This document shows positions 8,822 through 18,794 of a DNA stretch of 64,000 nucleotides, in pieces. How positions within the stretch are numbered: position 1 is the stretch's first letter; the number at the start of each line of letters is the position of its first letter. The stretch is from NCBI RefSeq assembly GCF_003846185.1, contig NZ_ML123034.1, positions 1,060,902 through 1,124,901 of the forward strand. The letters are read 5' to 3'. Origin of the DNA: Streptomyces sp. ADI96-02. GTDB lineage: Bacteria; Actinomycetota; Actinomycetes; Streptomycetales; Streptomycetaceae. The notes under the pieces were generated by a model. That model saw only the letters and a program-made list of their open reading frames with translations. It was not told where the DNA came from and ran no database searches. The position numbers were made by a program, and so were the translations under genes.

Positions 8822-9757
8822 TCAGGCGTCCCAGTCGACCGTGACCACGATCTTGCCCCGGGTCCGGCCGATCTCGTTGAGGCGGTAGGCGTCGGCGGCG
8901 CGCGCCAGCGGGAACACCCGGTCCACGTGGACGCTGACGATGCCCTGTTCGGCGAGTTCGGCGAGGCGGGCGAGGTCGGCCGCGTCGGGCCGGACGAAGG
9001 CGTAGCGACCGCCGTACGAGAAGACCTCGCGGTCCGCGATCGAGGCGAGCCTGCCGTCCGGGGCGAGGGTGTCGGCCGAGACCCGCAGCGCTTCGCCGCC
9101 GACCGTGTCGAAGGCGGCGTCGAAGCCGTCGGGGACCAGTTCCCGCAGCCGCTCGGCGAGGCCCTCGCCGTACTCCACCGGTTCGCCGCCGAGACTGCGC
9201 ACGTGCTCGTGGTTGCGCTCGCTCGCCGTGCCCACGACCCGGCAGCCGGCGTGCCGGGCGAGCTGGACGGCCAGCGAGCCGACACCGCCGGCGGCGGCGT
9301 GCACGAGCACGGTCTCGCCGTCGCGGATCCGCAGGGTGCGGTGTAGCACCTGGTACGCGGTGAGGCCGGCCAGCGGCAGGCCCGCGGCCTCCTCGAAGCT
9401 GAGCCGGAGGGGCTTGCGGGCGAGGGTGCGCACCGGGGCGGCGACGTACTCGGCGAACGTGCCGCGGGAGAGGAAGTCCTCGCGGACGTATCCGATCACC
9501 TCGTCCCCGACGGTGAACTCGTCGACGGCCACGCCGGGCTGCACGACCACGCCGGAGACGTCCCAGCCGGGGATGACCGGGAAGACGGCGTCCAGCCCGC
9601 CCTGGAGGTGTCCCTCGCGGGCCTTCCAGTCGACCGGGTTGACGGCCGCGGCCCGCACCTTCACCAGGACCGAGTCCGGCCCGACCTTCGGGTCGGGCAG
9701 TTCGCCGTACTCCAGGACCTCGGCCGAGCCGTACGCGCCGTAGCTGATCGCCTTCAT
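8822..9757 (-). CDS. NADP-dependent zeta-crystallin/quinone-oxidoreductase-like protein
   Basis: A medium-chain reductase of 311 residues without zinc-ligand cysteines. It shows the N-terminal half typical of quinone oxidoreductases (AAAVNPVDWKAREG) and the cofactor motif VHAAAGGVGSLAVQLARHAG. It probably reduces quinones or enones with NADPH. The ATG at 9757 follows GGAAGG; an open frame upstream has no ribosome site. It is divergent from the phosphotransferase gene, with which it shares a 179-bp intergenic region. Confidence 0.88.
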   Translation of the reverse strand: MKAISYGAYGSAEVLEYGELPDPKVGPDSVLVKVRAAAVNPVDWKAREGHLQGGLDAVFPVIPGWDVSGVVVQPGVAVDEFTVGDEVIGYVREDFLSRGTFAEYVAAPVRTLARKPLRLSFEEAAGLPLAGLTAYQVLHRTLRIRDGETVLVHAAAGGVGSLAVQLARHAGCRVVGTASERNHEHVRSLGGEPVEYGEGLAERLRELVPDGFDAAFDTVGGEALRVSADTLAPDGRLASIADREVFSYGGRYAFVRPDAADLARLAELAEQGIVSVHVDRVFPLARAADAYRLNEIGRTRGKIVVTVDWDA

Positions 9758-9878
9758 ACTCCGACCTTCCGCGCAGGTCAGGATCATCGCAACCGGGGCC
9801 GTACCGGTCCGCTCCACGGCCCGGCCGGGTCGGGCGGGGGCGGGGGCGCGCGGCTCCCGGCAGCACGGGACTGGACGA

Positions 9879-9898
9879 CATACCGACTGGTCGGCATG
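9879..9898. promoter_or_regulatory. TetR-type operator, site 1
   Basis: CATACCGACTGGTCGGCATG is a 20-bp near-perfect palindrome with one mismatch pair. It ends 38 bp before the phosphotransferase start. The same sequence recurs, reversed, at 15332-15351 before the SDR gene, agreeing at 17 of 20 positions. The TetR gene at 13791-14384 is the obvious candidate binder. Confidence 0.65.
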
Positions 9899-9936
9899 AT
9901 GGTCGTCGATCGTCCCGTCACCCCGGAGGCAGACAC

Positions 9937-10959
9937 ATGAGTTCCGTCCCCCCGCCAGGTCTCGACCTGGACGCGCTGCGCCGCCACCTCGACCGCGAGC
10001 GGCCCGGCCTGGTCGGCGGGCCGCTGGAGGCCCGGCTCATCGAGGGCGGCCGGTCGAACCTCACGTACGCGGTCACCGACGGGACGGACCGCTGGGTGGT
10101 GCGCAGGCCGCCCCTCGGCCATGTGCTGGCCACCGCGCACGACATGAAGCGCGAGCACCGGGTGATCAGCGCGCTGCACCCGACGGCCGTGCCGGTGCCC
10201 GAGCCCGTGCTGCTCTGCGAGGACGACAGCGTGCTCGGCGCGCCGTTCTACGTCATGGAGCACGTCGAGGGCACCCCGTACCGCACCGCCGGGCAGCTGG
10301 CGCCGCTGGGCCCCGAGCGCACCCGGGCGGCGGTCCTCGCCCTCGTCGACACCCTGGTCGACCTGCACGCGGTGGACCCGGCGGCCGTCGCTCTCGCGGA
10401 CTTCGGGCGTCCCGACGGCTTCCTGGACCGGCAGCTGCGCCGCTGGGGCAAGCAGCTGGAGGCTTCGCGGAACCGGGAGCTGGCCGGCATCGACGAGCTG
10501 CGCGCCGCGCTCGGCCGCGCGCTGCCCAGCTCCCCCGCGCCCACCGTGGTGCACGGCGACTACCGGCTCGACAACGTGCTGATCGGCCCGGACGACCGGA
10601 TCCGGGCCGTCCTGGACTGGGAGATGTCCACGCTCGGCGATCCGCTCACCGACCTCGGGCTGCTCGTCATGTACAGCTCCGACCTCGGTCTGCCGCGGTC
10701 ACCGGTCTCCACCACCAGCGGCGCTCCCGGGCACCCCTCCCCCGCCGAGCTGATCGAGCGCTACGCCGCCCGTTCGGGCCGGGACGCCTCGGCCATCGCC
10801 TGGTACACGGCCTTCGCCTGGTTCAAGCTCGCCGTGATCCTGGAGGGCATCCACTACCGCTACACCCTCGGCCAGACCGTCGGCGCGGGCTTCGACCGGA
10901 TCGGCGATCTCGTCCCCGTGTTCATCGAGCACGGCCTCACCACCCTCCAGGAAGGCTGA
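9937..10959 (+). CDS. Acyl-CoA dehydrogenase-associated phosphotransferase (APH-fold kinase)
   Basis: A 340-residue protein of the aminoglycoside-phosphotransferase/choline-kinase fold. It has the Brenner-type catalytic motif HGDYRLDN at residues 206-213 and the metal motif LDWEMSTLGDP. The family is regularly encoded next to acyl-CoA dehydrogenases and corresponds to the N-terminal kinase domain of eukaryotic ACAD10/11, which phosphorylates 4-hydroxyacyl-CoAs. The acyl-CoA dehydrogenase gene follows after 3 bp. GGAGG stands 8 nt before the ATG. A TetR-type palindrome lies in the leader. Confidence 0.9.
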   Translation: MSSVPPPGLDLDALRRHLDRERPGLVGGPLEARLIEGGRSNLTYAVTDGTDRWVVRRPPLGHVLATAHDMKREHRVISALHPTAVPVPEPVLLCEDDSVLGAPFYVMEHVEGTPYRTAGQLAPLGPERTRAAVLALVDTLVDLHAVDPAAVALADFGRPDGFLDRQLRRWGKQLEASRNRELAGIDELRAALGRALPSSPAPTVVHGDYRLDNVLIGPDDRIRAVLDWEMSTLGDPLTDLGLLVMYSSDLGLPRSPVSTTSGAPGHPSPAELIERYAARSGRDASAIAWYTAFAWFKLAVILEGIHYRYTLGQTVGAGFDRIGDLVPVFIEHGLTTLQEG

Positions 10960-10962
10960 CCC

Positions 10963-12177
10963 ATGGACTTCGCGTTCGACGCCCGCACCGAGGAACTGCG
11001 CTCCCGGCTGCTCGCCTTCATGGACGAGCACGTGTACCCGGCCGAGGAGACCGCGGAGGAGCAGCGGGCCCGGCTCGCCTCGCCCTGGGACACCCCGGCG
11101 GTCGTGCCGGAGCTGAAGGCCGAGGCGCGCCGGCAGGGGCTGTGGAACCTCTTCCTGCCGGACGCGGAGTACGGGGCCGGGCTGACGAACCTCCAGTACG
11201 CCCCGCTCGCCGAGATCACCGGACGCTCGCCGCACCTGGCGCCGACCGCGCTGAACTGCGCGGCGCCGGACACCGGGAACATGGAGGTGCTGTCCCAGTT
11301 CGGCTCCGACGAGCAGAAGAAGCGGTGGCTGGAGCCGCTGCTGGCCGGGGAGATCCGCTCGGCGTTCGCGATGACGGAGCCGGAGGTGGCCTCCTCGGAC
11401 GCGACGAACATCGAGACCCGCATCACCCGGGACGGCGACTCCTACGTCCTGGGCGGCCGCAAGTGGTACATCTCCGGGGCGATGAACCCCGACTGCGCCG
11501 TCTTCATCGTCATGGGCAAGACCGACCCGGACGGTGACGACCCGCGCCGCCAGCAGTCGATGATCCTGGTGCCGCGCGACACCCCCGGCCTCGAAGTCCG
11601 GCGCGCCATGCGGGTGTACGGGTACGAGGACCACTCCCACGGCGGTCACGCCGAGGTGGTCTTCCACGACGTGCGGGTGCCCGCGGCGAACCTGATCGGC
11701 GAGGAGGGCGGCGGATTCGCCATCGCGCAGGCCCGGCTGGGTCCGGGCCGGATCCACCACTGCATGCGGCTGATCGGCATGGCGGAGCGGGCGATCGAGC
11801 TGATGTGCCGCCGGGCCGTGGAACGTACGGCGTTCGGCAAGCCGCTCGCCCGGCAGGGCGTCGTGCAGAACTGGATCGCCGACGCCCGGGTCTCGGTGGA
11901 GCAGCTGCGGCTGCTGGTGCTGAAGACGGCCTGGCTGATGGACACGGTGGGCAACAAGGGCGCGCACACCGAGATCCAGGCCATCAAGATCGCCACTCCG
12001 CGCGCGGTGGTGGACATCCTGGACTCCGCCGTCCAACTGCACGGCGCGGGCGGGGTGAGCCAGGACTTCCCGCTGGCGGAGCTGTGGGCGGCGGCGCGGA
12101 CGCTGCGGCTGGCGGACGGGCCGGACGAGGTGCACCAGCGGTCGCTGGCCCGGCGGGAGATCAAGCGCTTCCTCTGA
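10963..12177 (+). CDS. Acyl-CoA dehydrogenase, ACAD10/11-like
   Basis: FAD enzyme of 404 residues that introduces a double bond into acyl-CoA or, in ACAD11-type systems, removes the phosphate of a 4-phosphoacyl-CoA. Family signatures AFAMTEPEVASSDATNIET and QLHGAGGVSQDFPLAELW are present. With the preceding kinase it forms a two-gene operon that I infer processes 4-hydroxy fatty acids. Likely controlled by the palindrome at 9879-9898. Confidence 0.92.
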   Translation: MDFAFDARTEELRSRLLAFMDEHVYPAEETAEEQRARLASPWDTPAVVPELKAEARRQGLWNLFLPDAEYGAGLTNLQYAPLAEITGRSPHLAPTALNCAAPDTGNMEVLSQFGSDEQKKRWLEPLLAGEIRSAFAMTEPEVASSDATNIETRITRDGDSYVLGGRKWYISGAMNPDCAVFIVMGKTDPDGDDPRRQQSMILVPRDTPGLEVRRAMRVYGYEDHSHGGHAEVVFHDVRVPAANLIGEEGGGFAIAQARLGPGRIHHCMRLIGMAERAIELMCRRAVERTAFGKPLARQGVVQNWIADARVSVEQLRLLVLKTAWLMDTVGNKGAHTEIQAIKIATPRAVVDILDSAVQLHGAGGVSQDFPLAELWAAARTLRLADGPDEVHQRSLARREIKRFL

Positions 12178-12189
12178 GGACGGCGGCGG

Positions 12190-12224
12190 GCGGTGCGGCC
12201 CGTGACGCGCACGGACCGCACCGC
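12190..12224. terminator. Bidirectional hairpin between convergent genes
   Basis: GCGGTGCGG then CCGTG pairs with CACGG then CCGCACCGC across a 4-nt loop, with a single C/A mismatch. It lies between the acyl-CoA dehydrogenase and aminopeptidase stops. Confidence 0.65.
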
Positions 12225-12232
12225 GCCGGGGC

Positions 12233-13570
<1,338 letters not shown>

Positions 13571-13790
13571 TCACGGGCTCCGGATTCCGTTGGGGACTGA
13601 CGGAACGTGCGGGGGGTCCTCGGCCGCGCGGCACGGGGCCGAGTCCTGGAGCTGGTGGTGCGCGAGGAACGGCCGGGTCTGGCCCGGGTGGTGCGCAATG
13701 CGTGACCGATGCTCAAGGAAATGACCGTGCTCCGTCAAGAGCGGGAACCGGACATGCCCGTTCTCTCAACGAACGGGTGATCGGAGGAAG

Positions 13791-14384
13791 TCAGGGGCGC
13801 AGGGCCCGCAGCAGGAGGTCCGCCAGGTGGCCGGCGACCTCCTCGCGGCTGAGCGGGCCGTCCGGGCGGTACCAGGTGGAGAGGTGGTGGACCGAGCCGA
13901 AGTGGTAGTCGACGACCAGGTCTGCGGGCGTGGCGCCGGAGAACACCCCGCTGCGCTGCCCCTCCTCGATCAGGGCCCGGAAGCGCTCGTGGTAGCGGCG
14001 GCGCTCCATCCGTACCTGCTTGTTCTTCTCCGGGCTCAGGTGGTGCATGGAGCGGAAGAAGATCGCGGCGTCGTCGAGGTTGTCGATGGTCGTGACGACC
14101 ACGTCGGCCGCCGCGTCGCGCAGCCGCCGCTCCACCGGAGCGTCGGCGTCCGCGAAGGCGTCCAGCCGTTCCTGCTGGAGCCTGAGGACCCGGGCGTAGA
14201 CCTCCTGGAGCAGGTCCTCCTTGGAGCCGAAGTAGTGGTAGAGCGCCCCCTTGGTGACGCCTGCGGACTCGACGATCTCCTGGACGGAGGTGCGGTCGTA
14301 GCCGCGCTCGGCGAAGAGCCGGGTGGCGGCGGCCAGCAGCCGTTGGGGGACGGGGGTGCCGTTCGGGTCCGTCGCCTTGGCCAT
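13791..14384 (-). CDS. TetR-family regulator, probable controller of the shared palindrome regulon
   Basis: A 197-residue TetR/AcrR protein with the N-terminal helix-turn-helix TSVQEIVESAGVTKGALYHYF at about residues 34-54 and a helical ligand domain. The ATG at 14384 fits the conserved start (MAKATDPNGTPVPQRLL). It lies between two gene sets that carry near-identical palindromes (9879-9898 and 15332-15351), which suggests it represses both. Regulators of this type often sense acyl-CoAs. A perfect 15-bp palindrome, GGGAACGCGGTTCCC (14442-14456), lies in its own upstream region. Confidence 0.85.
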   Translation of the reverse strand: MAKATDPNGTPVPQRLLAAATRLFAERGYDRTSVQEIVESAGVTKGALYHYFGSKEDLLQEVYARVLRLQQERLDAFADADAPVERRLRDAAADVVVTTIDNLDDAAIFFRSMHHLSPEKNKQVRMERRRYHERFRALIEEGQRSGVFSGATPADLVVDYHFGSVHHLSTWYRPDGPLSREEVAGHLADLLLRALRP

Positions 14385-14441
14385 GAGCCGCCACCTGCCT
14401 TTCGTGCCGTGCGTACGCTGTTCGAACGCTGTTTCAACGGA

Positions 14442-14456
14442 GGGAACGCGGTTCCC
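14442..14456. promoter_or_regulatory. Palindrome upstream of the TetR gene
   Basis: GGGAACGCGGTTCCC is a perfect inverted repeat located between the SDR stop and the TetR start. A minus-strand TTGAAA (complement of 14432-14437) lies beside it and could be a -35 element. Unlike the two shared palindromes, so it may belong to another regulator or be autoregulatory. Confidence 0.35.
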
Positions 14457-14534
14457 GCCCCAGGATCTTCCCACCCGCCGCCCTCGGCGGCTCCGCCAGG
14501 CCACCGCGCCGGGAAGCACGCGGGAGGGAGGCGG

Positions 14535-15299
14535 TCACCCGCCGTTCGCCTCCCAGGTGCGCTGGAGTTGGTTCATGTTGCCGAGCCAGCGGTCCGGATC
14601 CCCCGCGCGGGACTGGTAGTAGCCGGCGACCTCCGGGTGCGGCAGGACGAGGAAGCGGTCCTCGTCGATCGCCTCGAACAGGGCGTCGGCGACCGCCTCC
14701 GGCTCGATCGCGCTCGGAGCGAGGACCAGCTCGCCCGCCGACCCGGCGGCGGTGAGCATGTCGGTGCGCACGCCCTGCGGGCAGATCGCGTGGACCTTCA
14801 GCCCGCGGTGGCGGTAGGTGAGCGAGAGCCACTCGGCGAAGGCGACCGCACCGTGCTTGGTGACGCTGTACGGGGCAGCGCCGATCATCGTCAGCAGCCC
14901 GGCGGCCGAGGCGGTACTGACGAACCGGCCGCCGCCGCGCTCCAGCCAGTCCGGGAGCAGGGCCCTGGCCGCGCGGACGTGCGCCATCACGTTGACATCC
15001 CAGGCTGCGGCCCAGACCTCCTCCTCGGCGAAGGCGTCGCCGGGCGAGGCGAGGCCCGCGTTGGCGCAGTAGACGTCGATGACGCCGTCCAGCGCGTCGC
15101 GGGCGGCGTCCACGATGCCGGAGGCGTCCCCGGCGACGGCGGTGCCGCCGATCTCCCGGGCGAGCGGCCCGATCCGCGCGTCGTCCAGGTCGTTGACGAC
15201 GACCCGTGCGCCGCGTGCGGCGAACCCGCGGGCCAGCGCGGCTCCGATGCCGCCTCCGGCCCCTGTGACCACCACGCCCTGACCCCGCACAGCACCCAT
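14535..15299 (-). CDS. SDR-family oxidoreductase
   Basis: A 254-residue short-chain dehydrogenase. It has the cofactor motif TGAGGGIGAALARGF at about residues 13-27, the NDLD acidic residue favouring NAD, the catalytic Ser (VSTASAAGL) and the YSVTK motif (Tyr-x3-Lys). Probably oxidises or reduces a hydroxy/keto acyl compound in the same lipid-catabolic regulon as the acyl-CoA dehydrogenase, because its promoter carries the same palindrome. The ATG at 15299 is chosen over an upstream GTG. Confidence 0.9.
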   Translation of the reverse strand: MGAVRGQGVVVTGAGGGIGAALARGFAARGARVVVNDLDDARIGPLAREIGGTAVAGDASGIVDAARDALDGVIDVYCANAGLASPGDAFAEEEVWAAAWDVNVMAHVRAARALLPDWLERGGGRFVSTASAAGLLTMIGAAPYSVTKHGAVAFAEWLSLTYRHRGLKVHAICPQGVRTDMLTAAGSAGELVLAPSAIEPEAVADALFEAIDEDRFLVLPHPEVAGYYQSRAGDPDRWLGNMNQLQRTWEANGG

Positions 15300-15331
15300 C
15301 GCCGTCCCGCCTCTCTGTTCGACCACTCCGA

Positions 15332-15351
15332 CATACTAACCAGTCGGTATG
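15332..15351. promoter_or_regulatory. TetR-type operator, site 2
   Basis: CATACTAACCAGTCGGTATG is a 20-bp imperfect palindrome 32 bp before the SDR start. Its reverse complement shares the first 13 bases and 17 of 20 in total with the site at 9879-9898. Confidence 0.65.
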
Positions 15352-15472
15352 TGATCGCGGAAGGGCCTCGGGCCCGCGTGGCGAATCCGCCGGGCCCGGG
15401 TCGTTCCGTGCGGCCCGCACCCGCGCTAGCGTGCGTGGCCATGACAGTCGACGCGATCATGGAGGTTGTGCG

Positions 15473-16804
15473 ATGAGCCTGTCCCGACGCGGTCTGCTGG
15501 CCGCCGGAAGCGCCGTCGGAGCGCTCGCGGCGACGGCGGCCGGCGCGTCCGCGGCCTCCGGAACCTCGGCCGCCGCCTCCTCCGCCGTCCCCTTCCCGGC
15601 CCCTTCCTCCTCGGCCTCTTCCGCCGCCGGTCGCGGCGGGCACGGGCGGGACCGGGTCCGCACCGGCTTCGACCGGCTGGCCGCCGACGGCTACCGGCTG
15701 CTGCGCGGCCAGAAGGTCGGCGTCGTCACCAACCCGACCGGCGTCACGGCCGACGTGCGGCACATCGTCGACGTGATGCACGCGGACGACCGGGTGGACC
15801 TGACCGCCGTCTTCGGCCCCGAGCACGGCTTCCGGGGCACCGCGCAGGCGGGCGGTTCACAGGGCCGCTACGACGATCCGGCGACCGGGCTGCCGGTCTA
15901 CGACACGTATCTCAAGAGCGGGCAGCCTCTCGCGGACGTCTTCACCGCCTCCGGCGTGGACACGGTCGTCTTCGACATCCAGGACGCGGGTGCCCGCTTC
16001 TACACGTACATCTGGACGCTGTACGACTGCATGGAGGCCGCCGCGCTGGCGGGCAGGCGCCTGGTGGTGCTGGACCGGCCGAACCCGGTGAGCGGGCGGG
16101 CGGCGCTGGGGCCGGTGCTCGATCCGGCGTTCGCCACGTTCGTCGGCCGCCGCGAGATCGCCCAGGCGCACGGGATGACGGTGGCGGAGCTGGCCCTGTT
16201 CTTCAACGCCGAGTTCCTGCACGAGAACCCGGTGCGGCTGGACGTGGTGACGATGTCGGGCTGGCGGCGCTCGGACTTCTTCGACGCGACCGGTCTGCCC
16301 TGGGCGCCGCCGAGCCCCAACATGCCCACGCCCGAAACGGCCCTGGTCTACTCCGGCACCTGCCTCTTCGAGGGCACGAACCTCTCCGAGGGCCGGGGGA
16401 CGACGCGGCCGTTCGAACTGCTGGGCGCGGAGGGGATCGACCGCCGCTGGGCGGCCGGCGCCAACGCGCTGGGGCTGCCCGGAGTGGCGTTCCGCGAGGC
16501 GTACTTCGCGCCGACGTTCTCCAAGTTCCAGGGAAGGACGGTGGGCGGGGTCCAGGTGCACGTCCAGGACCGCGAGGTCTTCGACCCGGTCCGCACCGGC
16601 ATCGGGCTCCTGGTGACGGCGAAGCGGAGCTGGAGCGGCTTCGCCTGGCGCGAGGACCGCTGGATCGACAAGCTGACCGGCAGCGCACGGGTGCGCACCA
16701 TGATCGACGCGGGCGCGGACACCGACGCGGTGGCCGGCGCGTGGCAGGAGGACCTGGCCGCGTTCCGGGTGAAGCGGCGGAAGTATCTGCGGTACGGCGG
16801 TTGA
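15473..16804 (+). CDS. namZ: Tat-exported exo-beta-N-acetylmuramidase (NamZ/YbbC, DUF1343)
   Basis: A 443-residue exported DUF1343 protein. The family (GH171) removes N-acetylmuramic acid from the non-reducing end of cell-wall fragments. A twin-arginine signal (MSLSRRGLLAAGSAVGAL) is followed by an Ala/Ser-rich linker to about residue 60. The Rossmann-type N domain carries the signature FGPEHGFRG (Glu117-His118), the proposed catalytic region. PSPNMPTPETALVYSGTCLFEGTNLSEG marks the C-terminal domain. The ATG at 15473 has GGAGG 7 nt upstream. Probably helps recycle peptidoglycan during hyphal lysis and sporulation. Confidence 0.9.
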   Translation: MSLSRRGLLAAGSAVGALAATAAGASAASGTSAAASSAVPFPAPSSSASSAAGRGGHGRDRVRTGFDRLAADGYRLLRGQKVGVVTNPTGVTADVRHIVDVMHADDRVDLTAVFGPEHGFRGTAQAGGSQGRYDDPATGLPVYDTYLKSGQPLADVFTASGVDTVVFDIQDAGARFYTYIWTLYDCMEAAALAGRRLVVLDRPNPVSGRAALGPVLDPAFATFVGRREIAQAHGMTVAELALFFNAEFLHENPVRLDVVTMSGWRRSDFFDATGLPWAPPSPNMPTPETALVYSGTCLFEGTNLSEGRGTTRPFELLGAEGIDRRWAAGANALGLPGVAFREAYFAPTFSKFQGRTVGGVQVHVQDREVFDPVRTGIGLLVTAKRSWSGFAWREDRWIDKLTGSARVRTMIDAGADTDAVAGAWQEDLAAFRVKRRKYLRYGG

Positions 16805-16852
16805 CGGCCGGTACGGCGGATGGAGGCCGGTAAGGCGGTTGAAGGCCGGACG
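16796..16852 (+). repeat. Three tandem 19-bp repeats across the namZ stop codon
   Basis: Units start at 16796, 16815 and 16834 and share GGCGG(T/A)TGA/GNGGCCGG. The first overlaps the last two codons and stop of the muramidase gene. Purpose unknown; replication slippage is the simplest origin. Confidence 0.7.
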
Positions 16853-17349
16853 ACGGATGGGAGGCGCCCCGTCGTCACCCACGGCGGGCCCGCCGCGGCG
16901 CATACCGGCCCGCCCACCCGACGTCCGCGCCGGTGACCGGAGCGGCGAACCGCCGCTGCTCGGCGGCGACTTCCGGCCGACCTGCGCGAGCACCGCGACG
17001 GACGCGGGGCCGCCCCGGCGCGGAGGCGCTGTCCCGGGCGGTGCCCTGTCGCGTCCCGGTTTGGTGTTCCGCCACTCCCGCCACCCCCGTTCCGGCTGTT
17101 CAGCGCGGCGGGCCGGAGGCCGGGCGGGGGCCCGTGCCACGGGCCGGCCGGTCCGGCGCGCACCCGGCCCGCGACCGCCGCACGCCTGCGCACCACCCGC
17201 CCGCGCGCCGTTCCGCTTCCGTCCGTTTCACCCGCCTCACGTGGGGAGTCTCGGCCAATGGGCGGATTTCATCTTTCGATGGAGCCTGAGCGGGCAGGCG
17301 TACGTCCATTCCTTGATGTCGAAGGACGAACGACGGAGGTGGCAGTCGC
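16853..17349. other. 497-bp intergenic stretch without a recognisable gene
   Basis: Open frames here show no homology I recognise and no ribosome sites. The right-hand third, around 17245-17345, has lower GC and most likely holds the promoter and leader of the zinc-ribbon protein that follows. I see no clear -10/-35 pair. Confidence 0.5.
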
Positions 17350-17964
17350 ATGGCCGGTTTCCGAAGTCTTGCGAGACAGGTCCGCGATCCGCTGGGCGAT
17401 CTGGCCCTGCGGCGGTACTCGTTGCGCAAGTGCCTGGAGAGGTTCGCCCCTTACGGGCACCGGGCGACCTGGGACCATCTGTGCGCCCGGCACGGGATCG
17501 ATCCCGAGGACCGGGCCCCGGATCCGGCCCGTCTGCTGGGCGCGCTGGACGAACTGGAGGAGGCGCGGGCCATCTGGCTCGCGTACGAGGCGGGATTCGC
17601 CGAGCGGCGGCGGCGGGAGAAGCACAAGGGGCTGCGGCGGCCCACCTCGTTCGACGACTGGCACCGCCGGACCTGGGGCGGTCACGGGGTGGCCCGCTGC
17701 TCCGACCCGGGGGTCCATCCCACCGAACCGCTCGCCGAGGTGCTGCGCCGGCTGATCGCGGCGCTCGGCTCCGGACCGGGCTCCGCCTGCCCGGTCTGCG
17801 CGGACACGGGCATCGAGTGGCGGCAGGGGCGTGAGCACGAGCCGGTGTCGGGTCCGGTGTGCACCGGGTGCGGGATCGCGGTGCCGCAGCCCGTGCTGAC
17901 CGACCGCACGCTGGCACGGGCCCGGCTGGTACGGCGTCGCCGGCTCGCCGGGGCGGCGGCGTGA
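17350..17964 (+). CDS. Uncharacterised protein with C-terminal zinc ribbon
   Basis: A 204-residue protein with no function I can name. The N-terminal 130 residues are helical, charged and rich in Arg (FAERRRREKHKGLRR). The C-terminal part holds two CxxC knuckles, Cys147/Cys150 and Cys171/Cys174, followed by a basic tail, a layout typical of a structural zinc ribbon binding nucleic acid or a partner. A strong GGAGGTGG lies 8 nt before the ATG, so translation is likely. The lone position gives no context. Confidence 0.7.
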   Translation: MAGFRSLARQVRDPLGDLALRRYSLRKCLERFAPYGHRATWDHLCARHGIDPEDRAPDPARLLGALDELEEARAIWLAYEAGFAERRRREKHKGLRRPTSFDDWHRRTWGGHGVARCSDPGVHPTEPLAEVLRRLIAALGSGPGSACPVCADTGIEWRQGREHEPVSGPVCTGCGIAVPQPVLTDRTLARARLVRRRRLAGAAA

Positions 17965-18103
17965 GGCGCGGCGGCGGCGTGCGGCGCGGCGTCTCCGGGG
18001 CCTGAGACAAGGGACCGGGAGCCCGGGCCGGGGCCCGGCGTCGGCGAACCGGCGCTGTGAGCGGCTGAGCGGGGGCGCGGCGCGGGGAGCGGGAGGCCGC
18101 GGG

Positions 18104-18580
18104 TCAGTCGGTGTCCGTACGCCGCCTGCGCTCGGGCATCAGCCGCGAACCGGTGATCCGTTCGCCGGAGATGTCGTCGGGGTTGGAGAGCACACATGTC
18201 TCCAGCGACAGGCAGCCGCAGCCGATGCAGTCGGTCAGATGGTCGCGCAGCCGGTGCAGCTGTTCGATCCGCTCGTCGAGTTCCTTGCGCCAGGTCTGCG
18301 AGAGGCGGGCCCAGTCGTCGCGGTTGGGCGTGCGCCCCTCGGGCAGTTCGGCGAGTGCGTCACGGATCGTGGCCAGCGGAATGCCGACCCGCTGGGCCGC
18401 CCGTACGAAGGCGACCCGGCGCAGCGCGTCGCGCGAGTAGCGGCGCTGGTTGTCGCTGGTGCGTCGGCTGCTGATCAGGCCCTTGGACTCGTAGAAGTGC
18501 AGGGCGGACACCGCCGCGCCGCTGCGCGCGGAGAGCTGGCCGACCGAGAGTTCATGGAGCGTCTGCGGGATCTGTGGCAC
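18104..18580 (-). CDS. soxR: SoxR, [2Fe-2S] redox-sensing MerR-family activator
   Basis: A 158-residue MerR-type regulator. The winged helix covers residues 11-80 ([30 protein letters not shown]), followed by a dimerisation helix. The iron-sulfur cluster motif CX2CXCX5C is intact at Cys118, Cys121, Cys123 and Cys129 ([12 protein letters not shown]). In Streptomyces SoxR responds to redox-active antibiotics rather than mounting a SoxS response. The GTG at 18580 matches the family start (PQIPxxxHEL), though its ribosome site is poor. Confidence 0.93.
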   Translation of the reverse strand: MPQIPQTLHELSVGQLSARSGAAVSALHFYESKGLISSRRTSDNQRRYSRDALRRVAFVRAAQRVGIPLATIRDALAELPEGRTPNRDDWARLSQTWRKELDERIEQLHRLRDHLTDCIGCGCLSLETCVLSNPDDISGERITGSRLMPERRRRTDTD

Positions 18581-18617
18581 TCCGCAGACCCTACTGGTCC
18601 GGCCTCGAACCGACGGC

Positions 18618-18630
18618 CCTACCCGGTAGG
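18618..18630. promoter_or_regulatory. Palindrome between soxR and the MaoC gene
   Basis: CCTACCCGGTAGG is a perfect 6-1-6 inverted repeat lying 38 bp upstream of soxR. A similar CCCTACTGG occurs at about 18590. It may be an operator for soxR or a promoter element; no binder is shown. Confidence 0.35.
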
Positions 18631-18698
18631 ACGCCCGGCGAAGCGCACGGCCTCCCGGAGCGGCCGTGTCGTTGACAGGAGCGCACCGCGCAAGGATG

Positions 18699-18714
18699 CT
18701 GAGCAAGCGCTTGG
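18699..18714. promoter_or_regulatory. KstR2-like TetR operator upstream of the MaoC gene
   Basis: CTGAGCAAGCGCTTGG contains the palindromic core CAAGCGCTTG. The first 14 bases recur before the convergent TetR gene at 19945. The core fits the AnCAAGnnCTTGnT pattern I remember for KstR2-type regulators at all but the last base. Confidence 0.6.
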
Positions 18715-18794
18715 ACAGCACGCCGGGAGATGCGGCCGGGGCCGCGAACCGTTCGGCGTGGAAGCAGAGACCGGAAGGCAGGGACCGCAGAGCC

